Positions 43,571 to 53,038 of a DNA stretch of 64,000 bases are shown one piece after another; position 1 is the first letter of the stretch, and each line of letters opens with the position of its first letter. Location: positions 3,100,001 through 3,164,000 of the forward strand of contig LR778135.1 in the NCBI GenBank assembly GCA_902810075.1. Reading direction: 5' to 3'. The DNA comes from Ruminococcaceae bacterium BL-6. Its GTDB lineage: Bacteria > Bacillota > Clostridia > Oscillospirales > Acutalibacteraceae. The translations under genes were made by a program, and so were the position numbers. The notes beneath the pieces are model-generated. The model was not told where the DNA came from and ran no database searches. It saw only the letters and a list, made by a program, of their open reading frames with translations.

Positions 43571-44713
43571 TTATTTGACGCCCATCCAGCCCGAGATGAC
43601 CATGCGCTGCACTTCACTGGTTCCTTCATAGATTTCGGTGATCTTCGCGTCGCGCATCATGCGTTCAAACGGATATTCGCGGGTGAATCCATAGCCGCCG
43701 ATCAGCTGCAGGCAGCGCCGGGTCACGTCGCTGGCGGTGTCGGCGGCAAAGAGCTTCGCCATTGCGGCAAGGTGAGTATACCGCTCGCCATCCTGCTTGG
43801 CCTGCGCCGCACGGTACGTCAGCAGGCGGGCCGCGTCGACATGGGTCTGCATGTTGGCCATTTCAAACTGCGTATTCTGGAACTGGCTGATCCGCTTTCC
43901 GAACTGGACCCGCTGGGTGATATAGGGGATGGTCTGATCGATGCAGCCCTGGGCAATTCCGACGGCCTGTGCGGCAATGCCGATCCGGCCGCCATCCAGC
44001 GTCATCATGGCAATCTTGAAGCCCTTGCCGATTTCGCCCAGCAGATTCTCCTTCGGGATCTGGCAGTCTTCAAAAACCAGCTCGCAGGTGGAGGAAGCCC
44101 GGATTCCCATTTTCTTTTCATGGGAGCCGACGCGGAAGCCGGGGGTATCCCGCTCCACGATAAACGCGGAAATGCCCTTGGTGCCAAGGCTCTTATCCGT
44201 CATTGCGAAAACGACAAAGACAGACGCATAGCCGGCGTTGGTGATGAAAATTTTGGAGCCGTTCAGAAGCCAGCAGTCGCCCTTGTCTTCGGCGACCGTG
44301 CGCTGCATGGCGGCGTCTGTCCCGGCGCCGGGCTCCGTCAGGGCAAAGGCGCCCAGCTTTTCGCCGGAGCACAGGTCCGGCAGGTACTTCTGTTTCTGTT
44401 CCTCCGTGCCGAAGGCGAAGATCGGCCAGCTGCACAGAGAAGCATGCGCGGAGAACATCGTTCCGGTCGACGCGCAGTGCTTCGAGATTTCCTCGACCGC
44501 GGCAATATAGGAAAGATAGCTCAGACCGGCCCCGCCCACCTCTTCGGGATATGCCATGCCCATCATCCCCATCTCGGCAAGCTGGTGCCAGGTCTTTTCC
44601 GGGAACCGCTCCTCCTCGTCGATCTCCGCTGCCAGCGGCGCAACCGACTTCACGCAGAAATCGTGCAGCATATCCAGGATATCCTGCTCTTCACCGGTAA
44701 ACTTAAAATCCAT
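43571..44713 (-). CDS. Acyl-CoA dehydrogenase (Bcd-like)
   Basis: 380 residues, short-chain acyl-CoA dehydrogenase type. Substrate and FAD motifs: ALTEPGAGTDAAM, FITNAGYASVFVV, RVQFGKRISQFQ, LIGGYGFTREYPFERMMRDA. The catalytic Glu is in EIYEGTSEVQ. It follows EtfA in the same orientation after 484 bases of repeats. With Etf it could reduce crotonyl-CoA or acryloyl-CoA using electrons from NADH or lactate. Substrate chain length is not readable. Confidence 0.93.
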   Translation of the reverse strand: MDFKFTGEEQDILDMLHDFCVKSVAPLAAEIDEEERFPEKTWHQLAEMGMMGMAYPEEVGGAGLSYLSYIAAVEEISKHCASTGTMFSAHASLCSWPIFAFGTEEQKQKYLPDLCSGEKLGAFALTEPGAGTDAAMQRTVAEDKGDCWLLNGSKIFITNAGYASVFVVFAMTDKSLGTKGISAFIVERDTPGFRVGSHEKKMGIRASSTCELVFEDCQIPKENLLGEIGKGFKIAMMTLDGGRIGIAAQAVGIAQGCIDQTIPYITQRVQFGKRISQFQNTQFEMANMQTHVDAARLLTYRAAQAKQDGERYTHLAAMAKLFAADTASDVTRRCLQLIGGYGFTREYPFERMMRDAKITEIYEGTSEVQRMVISGWMGVK

Positions 44714-44771
44714 GTTGGAAGACCCCTTTTTTGTTTAATCAGTCTCAGGCTTCGCCCGAACCGTCAGGAAC

Positions 44772-44862
44772 CCGCCGATTCCGGCTGAAACCGCGCCGCC
44801 CGGCGCTGAACCGCGCGAAACGCGGAAAGAATCTCTGCTTTCTTTCCTTATCCGCGCAATTC
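44772..44862. repeat. Dispersed intergenic repeat, diverged copy
   Basis: GGCTGAAACCGCGCCGCCC through GGAAAGAATC to TATCCGCGCAATTCCGC aligns in order with GGCTAAAATTGTGC...GGAAAGGAT...TCGGCGCAATTTT of the copy 120 bases to the right. Confidence 0.45.
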
Positions 44863-44984
44863 CGCAGGGAGAGAATCTCTGCTTTCTCTCCCTGCGGCAA
44901 TCCCCCCTGTGATTGCGAAGCCGGATTTGTTCCCTCCCCGCCTTCGGCAGGTGAGAAGCAAAAACGAATTCCGCCTCTTAGGCC

Positions 44985-45110
44985 TCGTTTGAAAGATCAA
45001 GGAACTAGTCTATTTCGGCTAAAATTGTGCCGCCCAGCGTCAAAAATGCTCGGAATCCGGAAAGGATCTTTTTTCCTTGTTCGGCGCAATTTTATCTCGA
45101 AAATCCGTCG
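44985..45110. repeat. Dispersed intergenic repeat, full copy
   Basis: Begins CGTTTGAAAGATCAAGGAAC and ends near TTATCTCGAAAATCCG. The same succession of motifs is found at 49939-50085 and, truncated, at 7096-7169. Confidence 0.65.
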
Positions 45111-45197
45111 CTTTTTATTGATCAAACAAGGCCTAGCTGGAAATGCTGCAGACGGCACGATTCATCCCGAAAATCCTTCATTTGGTTCAAGCGGGAC

Positions 45198-46202
45198 TCA
45201 GCATTTTGCCTTTTTGATTTCGGCGGTCAGCGCGGGCACGATATCAAAAAGATTTCCCACAAAGCCGTAGTCCGCAATACTGAAAATCGGGGCGTCAAAA
45301 TCCTTGTTGATCGCCACGATCACGTCGGACGAGCTCATGCCTGCCAGATGCTGAATCGCGCCGGAAATGCCGCACGCGATGTACAGCTTGGGCCCGACGG
45401 TCTTTCCGGTCTGGCCGACCTGGTGGGAATGGGTGATCCAGCCCTCGTCCACCGCCGCGCGGGATGCACCGACGGTGGCGCCCAGCGCGTCCGCCAGCTC
45501 CCGGATGACGCGGAAGCCGTCCGCGCTTCCGACGCCGCGCCCGCCCGAGACGATAATGTCCGCACCCTCCAGGTCGACGATCTCGTCCGCAGTCTCGCGG
45601 ATGGTTTTCAGCAGCGTGGTGCGGATCTGGTCCGCAGGCACGTGGAAGTCCTCGCGGATGACCTCCGCCTTGTTCTTGCGGGGATCTGGTTTTTTAAAGA
45701 CCCCCGGCCGCACTGTGCCGAGCTGCGGGCGGTGGTCCGGGCAAAGGATCACCGCCATCAGGTTGCCGCCGAACGCCGGGCGGGTCCATGCGATGTTGCC
45801 GCTTTCTTCGTCGATGTCCAGCGCGGTGCAGTCGGCCGTAAGGCCGGTGCCAAGGCGGCAGGACAGGCGCGGCCCCAGGTCGCGGCCGTTCGGGGTAGCG
45901 CCGATCAGCATGCTGGTCGGCGCGTATTTCTCAAGCAGATGCGCCAGTGCGGCGGTATAAGCATCCGTGGTGTAGCGCTGGAATTCCCCGCCGTCCACCA
46001 CGATCACCCGGTCCGCTCCGTGCGCGCCCGCATCCTGCACCGCCGTGTCCGCATGACACCCGACGACGACGGCCACCAGCTTGCCCCCCTGCTTGTCGGC
46101 CAGGCGGCGTCCGGGGTTCAGCAGCTCGATTCCGACATTCTTGGCGGCGCCATCCTCTTTGGTTTCCACAAACACCCAAAGGTCCTTCGTTTTGATTTCC
46201 AT
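45198..46202 (-). CDS. etfA: Electron-transfer flavoprotein, alpha subunit
   Basis: 334 residues. The C-terminal FAD-binding domain shows SGGRGVGSADGF, VGASRAAVDEGW and VGQTGKTVGPKLYIACGISG, the Etf alpha signature. It holds the electron-carrying FAD and docks with the dehydrogenase. In lactate loci (lctC) it takes part in lactate oxidation with NAD+ driven by reduced ferredoxin. Sixteen bases after etfB. Confidence 0.95.
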   Translation of the reverse strand: MEIKTKDLWVFVETKEDGAAKNVGIELLNPGRRLADKQGGKLVAVVVGCHADTAVQDAGAHGADRVIVVDGGEFQRYTTDAYTAALAHLLEKYAPTSMLIGATPNGRDLGPRLSCRLGTGLTADCTALDIDEESGNIAWTRPAFGGNLMAVILCPDHRPQLGTVRPGVFKKPDPRKNKAEVIREDFHVPADQIRTTLLKTIRETADEIVDLEGADIIVSGGRGVGSADGFRVIRELADALGATVGASRAAVDEGWITHSHQVGQTGKTVGPKLYIACGISGAIQHLAGMSSSDVIVAINKDFDAPIFSIADYGFVGNLFDIVPALTAEIKKAKC

Positions 46203-46218
46203 TTCCCATGCCTCTCTT

Positions 46219-47025
46219 TCAAATCGCGTGCGCGTTGCTCAGCAGCTCATACAGCTTGTGGGCGGACGCTTCGACGGTTTCTTCCTTCACCACGACGCCG
46301 GCCTCTTTGCGCGGCGGCACATACGTGCGCTTCACTTTCGTGGGCGAACCTTTCAGCCCGACGCGCGCCGGGTCGGTGTTCGTCAGCTCCGCCGCGGTCA
46401 GGTGAACGATCTGCGCCTTGCGCGCCGCGATTTTGCGTTTGATCGTGGGAAAACGGGGATCAAAAGAAGGTTTGGTGAAGGTTACCAGACAGGGCGTCTG
46501 CACTCCGATGATTTCCTTGCCGTCTTCGGCCTCGCGGTAGACGTGCAGCCCGTCGTCCGCCGCCTTTGCCTCCAGCCCATAGGTCACCTGCGGGTAACCC
46601 AGATGCTCCGCGATTTCCGGGCCGACCTGGGCGGTATCGCCGTCAATCGCCTGCTTGCCGCAGAAGATCGCGTCGAATTTTGCGCCTTCCAGTTCTTCCA
46701 CTTTCGCGATCGCCCTGCTCAGGATATAGCTGGTGGCCAGGGTATCCGAACCGCCGAACGTGCGGTCCGTGACCAGATAGGCTTTGTCGGCCGCAATGGC
46801 CAAGCATTCCCGCAGTGCGTTCTCCGCCTGCTGCGGCCCCATGGAAAGCACCACGATCCTGGTGTCCGGCGCGTCGTCTCTGATCCGGGCCGCCGCTTCC
46901 AGCGCATAGCCGTCAAATGGGTTTACAATACTTGGCACACCGTCGCGCACCAGGGTGTTGGTGACCGGATCGATCTTGATTTCATTGGTATCCGGCACCT
47001 GCTTAACACATACGAGAATGTTCAT
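46219..47025 (-). CDS. etfB: Electron-transfer flavoprotein, beta subunit
   Basis: 268 residues: ILVCVKQVPDTNEIKIDP, IVNPFDGYALEAAARI, GKQAIDGDTAQVGPEIAEHL. The DGDTAQVGPE segment lies where bifurcating Etfs place a second FAD, so flavin-based bifurcation or confurcation is possible; the exact residues need a structural alignment. Pairs with EtfA; corresponds to lctB by position. Confidence 0.95.
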   Translation of the reverse strand: MNILVCVKQVPDTNEIKIDPVTNTLVRDGVPSIVNPFDGYALEAAARIRDDAPDTRIVVLSMGPQQAENALRECLAIAADKAYLVTDRTFGGSDTLATSYILSRAIAKVEELEGAKFDAIFCGKQAIDGDTAQVGPEIAEHLGYPQVTYGLEAKAADDGLHVYREAEDGKEIIGVQTPCLVTFTKPSFDPRFPTIKRKIAARKAQIVHLTAAELTNTDPARVGLKGSPTKVKRTYVPPRKEAGVVVKEETVEASAHKLYELLSNAHAI

Positions 47026-47139
47026 ATTACTACTCCTTTAAAAACTAGTCTCCCTTTTCCACCATAGCATGCTAAGGCGTGGAAATCTGTTTCTGCTTCC
47101 CCTCCGGCTCCGGCGGGGAAAAACAGACCCGGTCCGCAA

Positions 47140-48567
47140 TCACTTCTCCAGACGCATGCAAACCTTGCCGGGGTTTAAAATCAGCTTGGGGTCAAACACC
47201 TTTTTGATTCCGCGCATCAGCTCCATGTTCACGGGGCCCACCGCGTTCTCGAGGAAGTGCACCTTGCCGAAGCCGATGCCGTGCTCGCCGGAGATCTGAC
47301 CGCCGAGCTCCATCGTCTTCTGGTAGAGGGCGCTCAGGAACTGATCGACCTGCTTCTTGAACTCCGCCTCTTCCATTTCCGTGGAACAGGTGTAGATATG
47401 CAGGTTGCCGTCGCCGGCGTGGCCGAAATACTTCACCTCAAAGTCGTACTTCTGCTTGATCTCGTTGACATACTCGACATAAGGCGCGATTTTGTTCACC
47501 GGCACGACCACGTCGCATTCATCCAGCAGCTTCGTCTGCTCCTCGATGCCCTCGAGGAAAGAGGAGCGCGCCGCCCAGATGTCCTTCAGCTTCGGCGCCG
47601 TGTCCGCCACCAGAACATCCAGCGCGCCCTCTTCCAGCAGCATCTCGGATACGCCCTCCACGATCGGGTCCAGCTCATCCATCGAGTCGCCGTCAAACGT
47701 AATCAGCAGATAGGCGCCGACATCCGTGCCGTCGATCTTGCGCGGGAAGACCTGCTTGCCCAGATATTCTTCGGAAGAAATCAGGATCTCTTTCTCAAAG
47801 AATTCGAGGGCCTGCGGACGGAAATGCTTCATGAAGAATTTCGGCACGGTGGAGATGCAGGCCGCCAGATCCTCAAACGGGGCCATCAGGCTCACGGTCG
47901 CCTGCGGGGCCGGGATGAGCTTCAGGGTCAGCTCCGTGATGATGCCCAGCGTGCCCTCGGAGCCGATCATCAGGTTCGTCAGGCTGTAGCCGGAGCTCGT
48001 CTTGGAAACCGTGCCGCCGAAGCGGGTGATCTCGCCGTTCGGGAGCACGACGGTCATGGCGCGGACATAGTCGCGGGTCGTGCCGTACTTCACCGCGCGC
48101 ATGCCGCCCGCGTTGGTGGCCACATTGCCGCCCAGGGTCGCCATCTTCTCGCCCGGGTCCGGCGGATACATGCATCCGTGCTTCAGCGCGTCGTCGGCCA
48201 GCTGCTGCAGCAGCACGCCGGGCTGCACCGTGACCGCAAAGTTCTCAAGGTCGTAAGACAGGATCTTGTTCATGCGCATGGTGCAGAGCACGACCCCGCC
48301 GAAGACCGGGGTGCAGCCGCCCACCAGGCCCGTGCCCGCGCCGCGGGTCGTGACCGGGATGCCGTGCTCATAGCAGATCTTCATGATGGCGGAGACCTCT
48401 TCCGTGCTCTGTACGTCGATGGTGACATCCGGCATACGGGTGCCGTAGATGGGCATTTCGTCGCGGGAATAGTCGGGGTTGACATCGCCGCCGGTTACGA
48501 CATGACCGGGCGCCGCCTTTTCCAGTTCGGCAAGGACTTCCTGTGTGACCGGATTATAATTCGCCAT
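47140..48567 (-). CDS. lctD: FAD-linked D-lactate dehydrogenase (LctD/GlcD type)
   Basis: 475 residues. PCMH FAD-binding domain with TRGAGTGLVGGCTP, YPPDPGEKMATLGGNVATNAGG and SEGTLGIITELTL; C-terminal FAD-oxidase domain with KYFGHAGDGNLH and the metal site SGEHGIGFGK. It oxidises D-lactate to pyruvate and hands electrons to EtfAB. ATG 48567 has GGGAGG. Lies between larA and etfB, as expected for an lct locus. A glycolate or 2-hydroxyglutarate role is a lesser alternative. Confidence 0.92.
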   Translation of the reverse strand: MANYNPVTQEVLAELEKAAPGHVVTGGDVNPDYSRDEMPIYGTRMPDVTIDVQSTEEVSAIMKICYEHGIPVTTRGAGTGLVGGCTPVFGGVVLCTMRMNKILSYDLENFAVTVQPGVLLQQLADDALKHGCMYPPDPGEKMATLGGNVATNAGGMRAVKYGTTRDYVRAMTVVLPNGEITRFGGTVSKTSSGYSLTNLMIGSEGTLGIITELTLKLIPAPQATVSLMAPFEDLAACISTVPKFFMKHFRPQALEFFEKEILISSEEYLGKQVFPRKIDGTDVGAYLLITFDGDSMDELDPIVEGVSEMLLEEGALDVLVADTAPKLKDIWAARSSFLEGIEEQTKLLDECDVVVPVNKIAPYVEYVNEIKQKYDFEVKYFGHAGDGNLHIYTCSTEMEEAEFKKQVDQFLSALYQKTMELGGQISGEHGIGFGKVHFLENAVGPVNMELMRGIKKVFDPKLILNPGKVCMRLEK

Positions 48568-48619
48568 GATAAATCCTCCCATAAAATGATTGATTCTATT
48601 ATTCGTAAAAGAAAGCCGT

Positions 48620-49900
48620 TTAAACCGATTCGCGCACCATAACGGAAATACCGTTGGGAATGACCACCAGATGGGCGTCCGCGCCTTTGATGCGCCTGGC
48701 TTCCTCCAGGGCGGCGTCCACATCCGGCGCCCACGCGATCTTCATTTCCTCCACGGTTTTCCGCTGCGCGGGATCCGTGACATAGATGACATGGTGCTTG
48801 CACAGCACGCGGCACAGGATCTGGGTTTCCCACTGATCGGGCCGGGTCCGGTCCTGCGGGGTGGCGAGGATCTCTTCCGCCAGCTTCTGCGGGGAAACGC
48901 AGTCCCGCAGCGCGCGGTAAAAATTCTCCCCGCCGTGCCCGTCGCTGCAGGAGCTGACCATGATCAGCACGGCGCCCGGCGCCGCGGCCGCTTCCGCCGC
49001 GGTAAGGCCCTTGACGCTCTGGTAAATATTCTGGTCCAGCGGGTAGCCGCCGTTGCTGGAAATCACGATATCGCCGCGCCGCGCCGGCTGCACCTGACAG
49101 TATTTCAGCAGCAGATCGCAGCCCCGGCGGTGCGCGGTGACGGGGTCGCCGGCAAAGGCTGCCACAACATGTTTCTCCTCGTCGATAATCACGTTCACAA
49201 TGTAAGCCAGATGCGCCATCTTCGCCGCGGCAAGCATATCCTTGTGCAGCGGATTTCCATCCAGCACGCCGGTGCGCGCGTAAGGGGAATCGATAAATTT
49301 GGAGCAATGGTTGCCGAGCACCGTCACCTGGTCGCAGACGCCCGGCAGCACGCTTTTGCGCCCGCCGGAAAATCCGGCGAAAAAGTGCGGCTCGATGAAG
49401 CCCTCGGCGACAAGCAGGTCCGCCCGCGCCGCCACTTTGTCGATCACGCACGCCGCGCCGGAAGGAAGCGTGCCGATCTGCACGTTGCCGGAAGCGTCCC
49501 GGCTGTTATGTATCACGATCTTTTCCCGCTCCACGATCTCCCGGCCGAGCTTATCCACCAGCTCTTCCTTGCCGGTCGGGCGGTGAAAGCCGGTGGCCAC
49601 CAGCAGCGTCACGTCGATGCCGGGGCTGGCCTCGCGCAGCTCGGCAAGCATGGCGGGAATGATGTGCTTGCTCGGGACCGGGCGCGTGTGGTCGCTGATA
49701 ATAATGGTACAGGTTTTTTTGCCGGCGGCGAGCTCCCGCAGGCGGGGGGAATCGATCGGGCTGGCCATGGCGGCCAGCACCAAACCGTCCTCCGTATCGG
49801 CGGCTTTGAGCTCTCCCACGCGGGATTCCAGAACTTCCGCCCTGCCCAGGTCCGCGTGCAGCGGCATCCCGGATTTTCCAAAGGGAATGATGACAGACAT
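48620..49900 (-). CDS. larA: Nickel-pincer lactate racemase
   Basis: 426 residues. LarA signatures: IIISDHTRPVPSKHIIP, LVATGFHRPTGKEEL, a Lys/His site EPHFFAGFSGGRKSVLPG, and SSNGGYPLDQNIYQSVKGL. The Lys in GGRKS is the residue that covalently holds the nickel-pincer cofactor in characterised LarA. It interconverts L- and D-lactate, feeding LctD. The cofactor genes larB, larC and larE are not in this window. Confidence 0.93.
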   Translation of the reverse strand: MSVIIPFGKSGMPLHADLGRAEVLESRVGELKAADTEDGLVLAAMASPIDSPRLRELAAGKKTCTIIISDHTRPVPSKHIIPAMLAELREASPGIDVTLLVATGFHRPTGKEELVDKLGREIVEREKIVIHNSRDASGNVQIGTLPSGAACVIDKVAARADLLVAEGFIEPHFFAGFSGGRKSVLPGVCDQVTVLGNHCSKFIDSPYARTGVLDGNPLHKDMLAAAKMAHLAYIVNVIIDEEKHVVAAFAGDPVTAHRRGCDLLLKYCQVQPARRGDIVISSNGGYPLDQNIYQSVKGLTAAEAAAAPGAVLIMVSSCSDGHGGENFYRALRDCVSPQKLAEEILATPQDRTRPDQWETQILCRVLCKHHVIYVTDPAQRKTVEEMKIAWAPDVDAALEEARRIKGADAHLVVIPNGISVMVRESV

Positions 49901-49938
49901 GAAGACACCCCCGTTTTTTCTTTATTTTCGGCCCGGGC

Positions 49939-50085
49939 TTCGTTTGAAAAATCAACGAACCGGTCTGTTTCGGCTAAAATTGTGCGCCGGCGTCAAGAAC
50001 GCTCGGAATCCGGAAAGGATTCCCGCAATTTTTCCTTCGTTCGGCATGATTCTGTCTCAAAGATCCCAAAATCCGCCGTTTTTTC
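49939..50085. repeat. Dispersed intergenic repeat, longest copy
   Basis: CGTTTGAAAAATCAACGAAC, CGGCTAAAATTGTGCGCCGG, CTCGGAATCCGGAAAGGATT and GTTCGGCATGATTCTGTC follow in the same order as in the 44985 copy. Confidence 0.65.
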
Positions 50086-50296
50086 AAACGGAACCTGATA
50101 ATCTACCTAAAATAAGCGATGAAAAGCCTTTAAAATTGGTCTCTCCACTTGTGTCTCTTCTAATCCTACCACAATTTTTTTCAAATACAATGCCAAATGA
50201 ATCGATTCTATCTTTCTGACAAATTTGAAGCCCGATATTCGTTAAATATAACAAAATAGAATTTTTATTATAACTATATATAGACTTTATGCTAAT

Positions 50297-50325
50297 TTGA
50301 GTGTATGATATGTCTAGATTAAACT
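50297..50325 (+). promoter_or_regulatory. Promoter of lctP
   Basis: TTGAGT (50297-50302), 17-base spacer, TAAACT (50320-50325), about 135 bases before the ATG. The long leader holds no clear structure. Confidence 0.4.
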
Positions 50326-50460
50326 ATTTCCCTGCGGAGGGACTTTGTTGCTTATTTCACAAAATTACCGGGACGTTGATCGAAAAATGGTAGAACCAAA
50401 AGTGGGCAAACTGTGACTATTGCAGCCACTAAAATAAAATAGGGGAGGTCCTGGTTTATT

Positions 50461-52014
50461 ATGCTTCAGTCCTGTCTTGCTCTGGTGCCGATCATCTGGC
50501 TGATTATTGCGCTTACCTATCTGAAGATGCCCGGACACAAGGCGTGCCTCAGCGCGCTGGCCGTCGCCGCCGTGCTGGCGCTGACGCTTTGGCGCATGCC
50601 TGCGGCGGATTTAGCCACGTCCGCTCTGGAAGGCTTCGCCACTGCGCTGTGGCCCATCATTCTGGTCATCATCGCCGCCATCTTCACCTACAACCTTTCT
50701 TTAAAAACCGGCGCGATGGATATCATCAAGCGGATGCTCACGGGCGTTTCCGCAGATAAGCGTCTTCTCATCCTGCTGGTGGGATGGTGCTTCGGCGGAT
50801 TTCTCGAGGGCATGGCCGGCTTCGGCACGGCAATCGCCATACCGGCCAGCATGCTGGCCGGTATGGGCATGAACCCGATTGAAGCCTGCGTGGTCTGCAT
50901 GATCGCCAACGCTTTCCCGACCGCGTTCGGCTCTGTCGGAATCCCCACCGTCACCCTGCAGGCCGTGACCGGGCTGGATGCGCTGCCGCTGGCCTTTACG
51001 ACGGTATTCCAGATGGTTCCGTTCATGATTCTGGTGCCGTTTTTGATGGTCATCGCGGGCGGCGGCGGTGTCAAGGCGCTCAAGGGCGTCGTGGGCATCA
51101 CACTGGTGTCCGGCCTGTCCTTTGTCCTGCCGGAGCTGGTCGTTTCCAGATTCCTCGGCCCGGAGCTGACCGTCATCGTCGGCTGTGTCGTTTCCCTGCT
51201 CTGTACCTTCCTGATGGCCAAATCGCGGAAAAATCAGGCGGTTCCCGCGGAGTACGACATGAGCGCGGGCATTGCCGCCGGCACGGCGCCGAAGCAAAGC
51301 GAACCGGCCATGTCGCTTGCGGTTGCCAGCCTGCCGTTTATCCTCATTTTCGTTTTTCTTCTGCTGACCTCCAAGCTGGTTCCGCCGGTCAACGGCTTCC
51401 TTTCCGTCTTTAAATCCACGGCAAAGATCAGCACCTCCCCCGGCGCCGGCGCCGTTTCCTTCAGCTGGATCAATACGCCCGGCGTGATCATCTTTATCGC
51501 CGCGATTATCGGCAGCCTTGTGCAGAAAGCCAGCGGCCGGATGATGTGGCAGGCGCTGACCGGCACCGTGAAGCAGATGTCCAAGACGATCATCACCATC
51601 ATGTCTGTGCTTGCGGTTGCCAAGATCATGACATACTCGGGGATGATCTCCGATATGGCGAATCTCTTCGTCACCCTCACCGGTCATTATTATCCGTTCG
51701 TGGCCCCGATCATCGCTGCGATCGGCGCGTTCGTCACCGGCAGCGGAACCAACACCGAGGTCCTGCTGGGCACGCTGCAGACTGCCGCCGCAAAGCAGAT
51801 CGGCGTTTCCCAGTACTGGCTCGCCGCGGCGAACTCCCTGGGCGCCGGCATCGGCAAGATCATGTCTCCCCAGTGCATCGCCACCGCGGTCGCGGCCGTC
51901 GGCCTTGTCGGCCAGGACAGCAAAGTGCTGCGCGCCATTCTGAAATGGGTGCTGATCCTGCTTGTGATCGCCTGCGTGGCGGTCGGGTTCGGCGTTCCCC
52001 TTACTCCCGCTTAA
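50461..52014 (+). CDS. lctP: L-lactate permease family transporter
   Basis: 517 residues, about 13 membrane helices, LctP family: LALVPIIWLIIALTYLKMP, AGFGTAIAIPASMLAGMG, FPTAFGSVGIPTVTLQA and the late ITGSGTNTEVLLG-like segment AFVTGSGTNTEVLLG. Imports lactate, and perhaps glycolate, with H+ or Na+. Divergent from the larA operon. AGGGGAGG site ahead of the ATG. Confidence 0.95.
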   Translation: MLQSCLALVPIIWLIIALTYLKMPGHKACLSALAVAAVLALTLWRMPAADLATSALEGFATALWPIILVIIAAIFTYNLSLKTGAMDIIKRMLTGVSADKRLLILLVGWCFGGFLEGMAGFGTAIAIPASMLAGMGMNPIEACVVCMIANAFPTAFGSVGIPTVTLQAVTGLDALPLAFTTVFQMVPFMILVPFLMVIAGGGGVKALKGVVGITLVSGLSFVLPELVVSRFLGPELTVIVGCVVSLLCTFLMAKSRKNQAVPAEYDMSAGIAAGTAPKQSEPAMSLAVASLPFILIFVFLLLTSKLVPPVNGFLSVFKSTAKISTSPGAGAVSFSWINTPGVIIFIAAIIGSLVQKASGRMMWQALTGTVKQMSKTIITIMSVLAVAKIMTYSGMISDMANLFVTLTGHYYPFVAPIIAAIGAFVTGSGTNTEVLLGTLQTAAAKQIGVSQYWLAAANSLGAGIGKIMSPQCIATAVAAVGLVGQDSKVLRAILKWVLILLVIACVAVGFGVPLTPA

Positions 52015-52086
52015 AAGGATCGCCTCTTTTAAATAAATAGACAACAAGAACCCTTTTCTTTTCCATCCCTTTCTTTTTTCTATATA

Positions 52087-52134
52087 AAGGAGCCTTTCTT
52101 CCGCTGATTTGTTTCAGAGGAAGAAAGGCTCCTT
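52087..52134 (+). terminator. Terminator hairpin after lctP
   Basis: Perfect 16-base stem AAGGAGCCTTTCTTCC / GGAAGAAAGGCTCCTT with a 16-base loop; only a weak T tract. Confidence 0.7.
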
Positions 52135-52198
52135 GCTTATTGCAGGACATCTCACACGCGGTTCAAATGCAGACGGAGCGATCCGCCGAGGCACATCA

Positions 52199-52245
52199 AA
52201 AAAGCAGGAACCTTTCGCTGTTCTGCGGTCGGTTCCTGCTTTTTC
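52199..52245. terminator. Bidirectional terminator between lctP and the SDR gene
   Basis: AAAAAGCAGGAACC / GGTTCCTGCTTTTT, A-rich on one side and T-rich on the other. It probably also ends the minus-strand operon finishing at 52311. Confidence 0.75.
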
Positions 52246-52310
52246 CGGGTTCTTCCCTTTCGGGGAACCCGGTATTATTTTTATTTTACGCGGCATCCGC
52301 GCTTTTTAGA

Positions 52311-53006
52311 TCAGTAGGTGTCCCCCAGCATCGGGCGGACGTCGAGCTCCTCCACCACCGCCTGCGGGCTGAGGGTCAGCAGGGCGGACACAAGCTTCGC
52401 GGTGTCCGAGGACTCGAGCAGCCGATCCGGCGCGGTATGCCCATCCGGGACCCTTTTCTGCGTAAAGGTTCCGCCCGGATTCAGCAGCGTCACGCCGACC
52501 CCCTGCTCTTTCAGCTCGCTGCGGAGACTGTAAGCGTAAGAGCGCAGCGCCCATTTGGTGATCCCGTAAAGGGAGCGGTCATCCGGGCGGATGGAGGCCG
52601 TCGAGCCGATCAGGATGATACGGGGGTACGGGCCGGACCGCAGCTTTGGCAGAAACGCCTGCACCAGCTCGTAGTTCGCAAGCACGTTCGTCTCGAACAG
52701 GCGGCGCAGCTCGCCTGCCGGCGGCGTGACGACCGAGCGGACCGGGCTGCCGAATCCGGCGGCACAAAGGACCAGCACCTCGGGGGAAAATCCGCTTTTT
52801 TCCACGGCAGCCGTCAATCCGGCGATCCGGGCAGGGTCCGACAAATCGCATGCGAAGCCCTGCGCGCGGCCGTGGAAGCTGTCCACCGCCCGCTTCAGCC
52901 TGTCGGGATTCCTCGCCACCAGAAACAGCTCATGCCCCGCGGCGTGCAGCTCCTGCGCGACGGCAAGGCCGATGCCCTGGCTGCCGCCCGTAATCAATAC
53001 CTTCAT
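52311..53006 (-). CDS. SDR-family oxidoreductase
   Basis: 231 residues: NAD(P) motif ITGGSQGIGLAVA, catalytic Ser in LIGSTASIRP, Tyr-Lys in YGITKWAL. Last gene of the long minus-strand operon, 33 bases after the nitroreductase gene. The usual NNAG is replaced by LCAAGFG. Substrate unknown. Confidence 0.85.
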   Translation of the reverse strand: MKVLITGGSQGIGLAVAQELHAAGHELFLVARNPDRLKRAVDSFHGRAQGFACDLSDPARIAGLTAAVEKSGFSPEVLVLCAAGFGSPVRSVVTPPAGELRRLFETNVLANYELVQAFLPKLRSGPYPRIILIGSTASIRPDDRSLYGITKWALRSYAYSLRSELKEQGVGVTLLNPGGTFTQKRVPDGHTAPDRLLESSDTAKLVSALLTLSPQAVVEELDVRPMLGDTY

Positions 53007-53038
53007 TTTTCCACATGACCCTTTCGTCAGATTTCAAA

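Larger units (their letters stand above)
49901..50460. other. Divergent control region, larA and lctP
   Basis: 560 bases without a supported gene. The left part is a dispersed repeat copy, the right part is AT-rich and contains the lctP promoter. No FadR-type operator could be assigned by eye. Confidence 0.5.
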
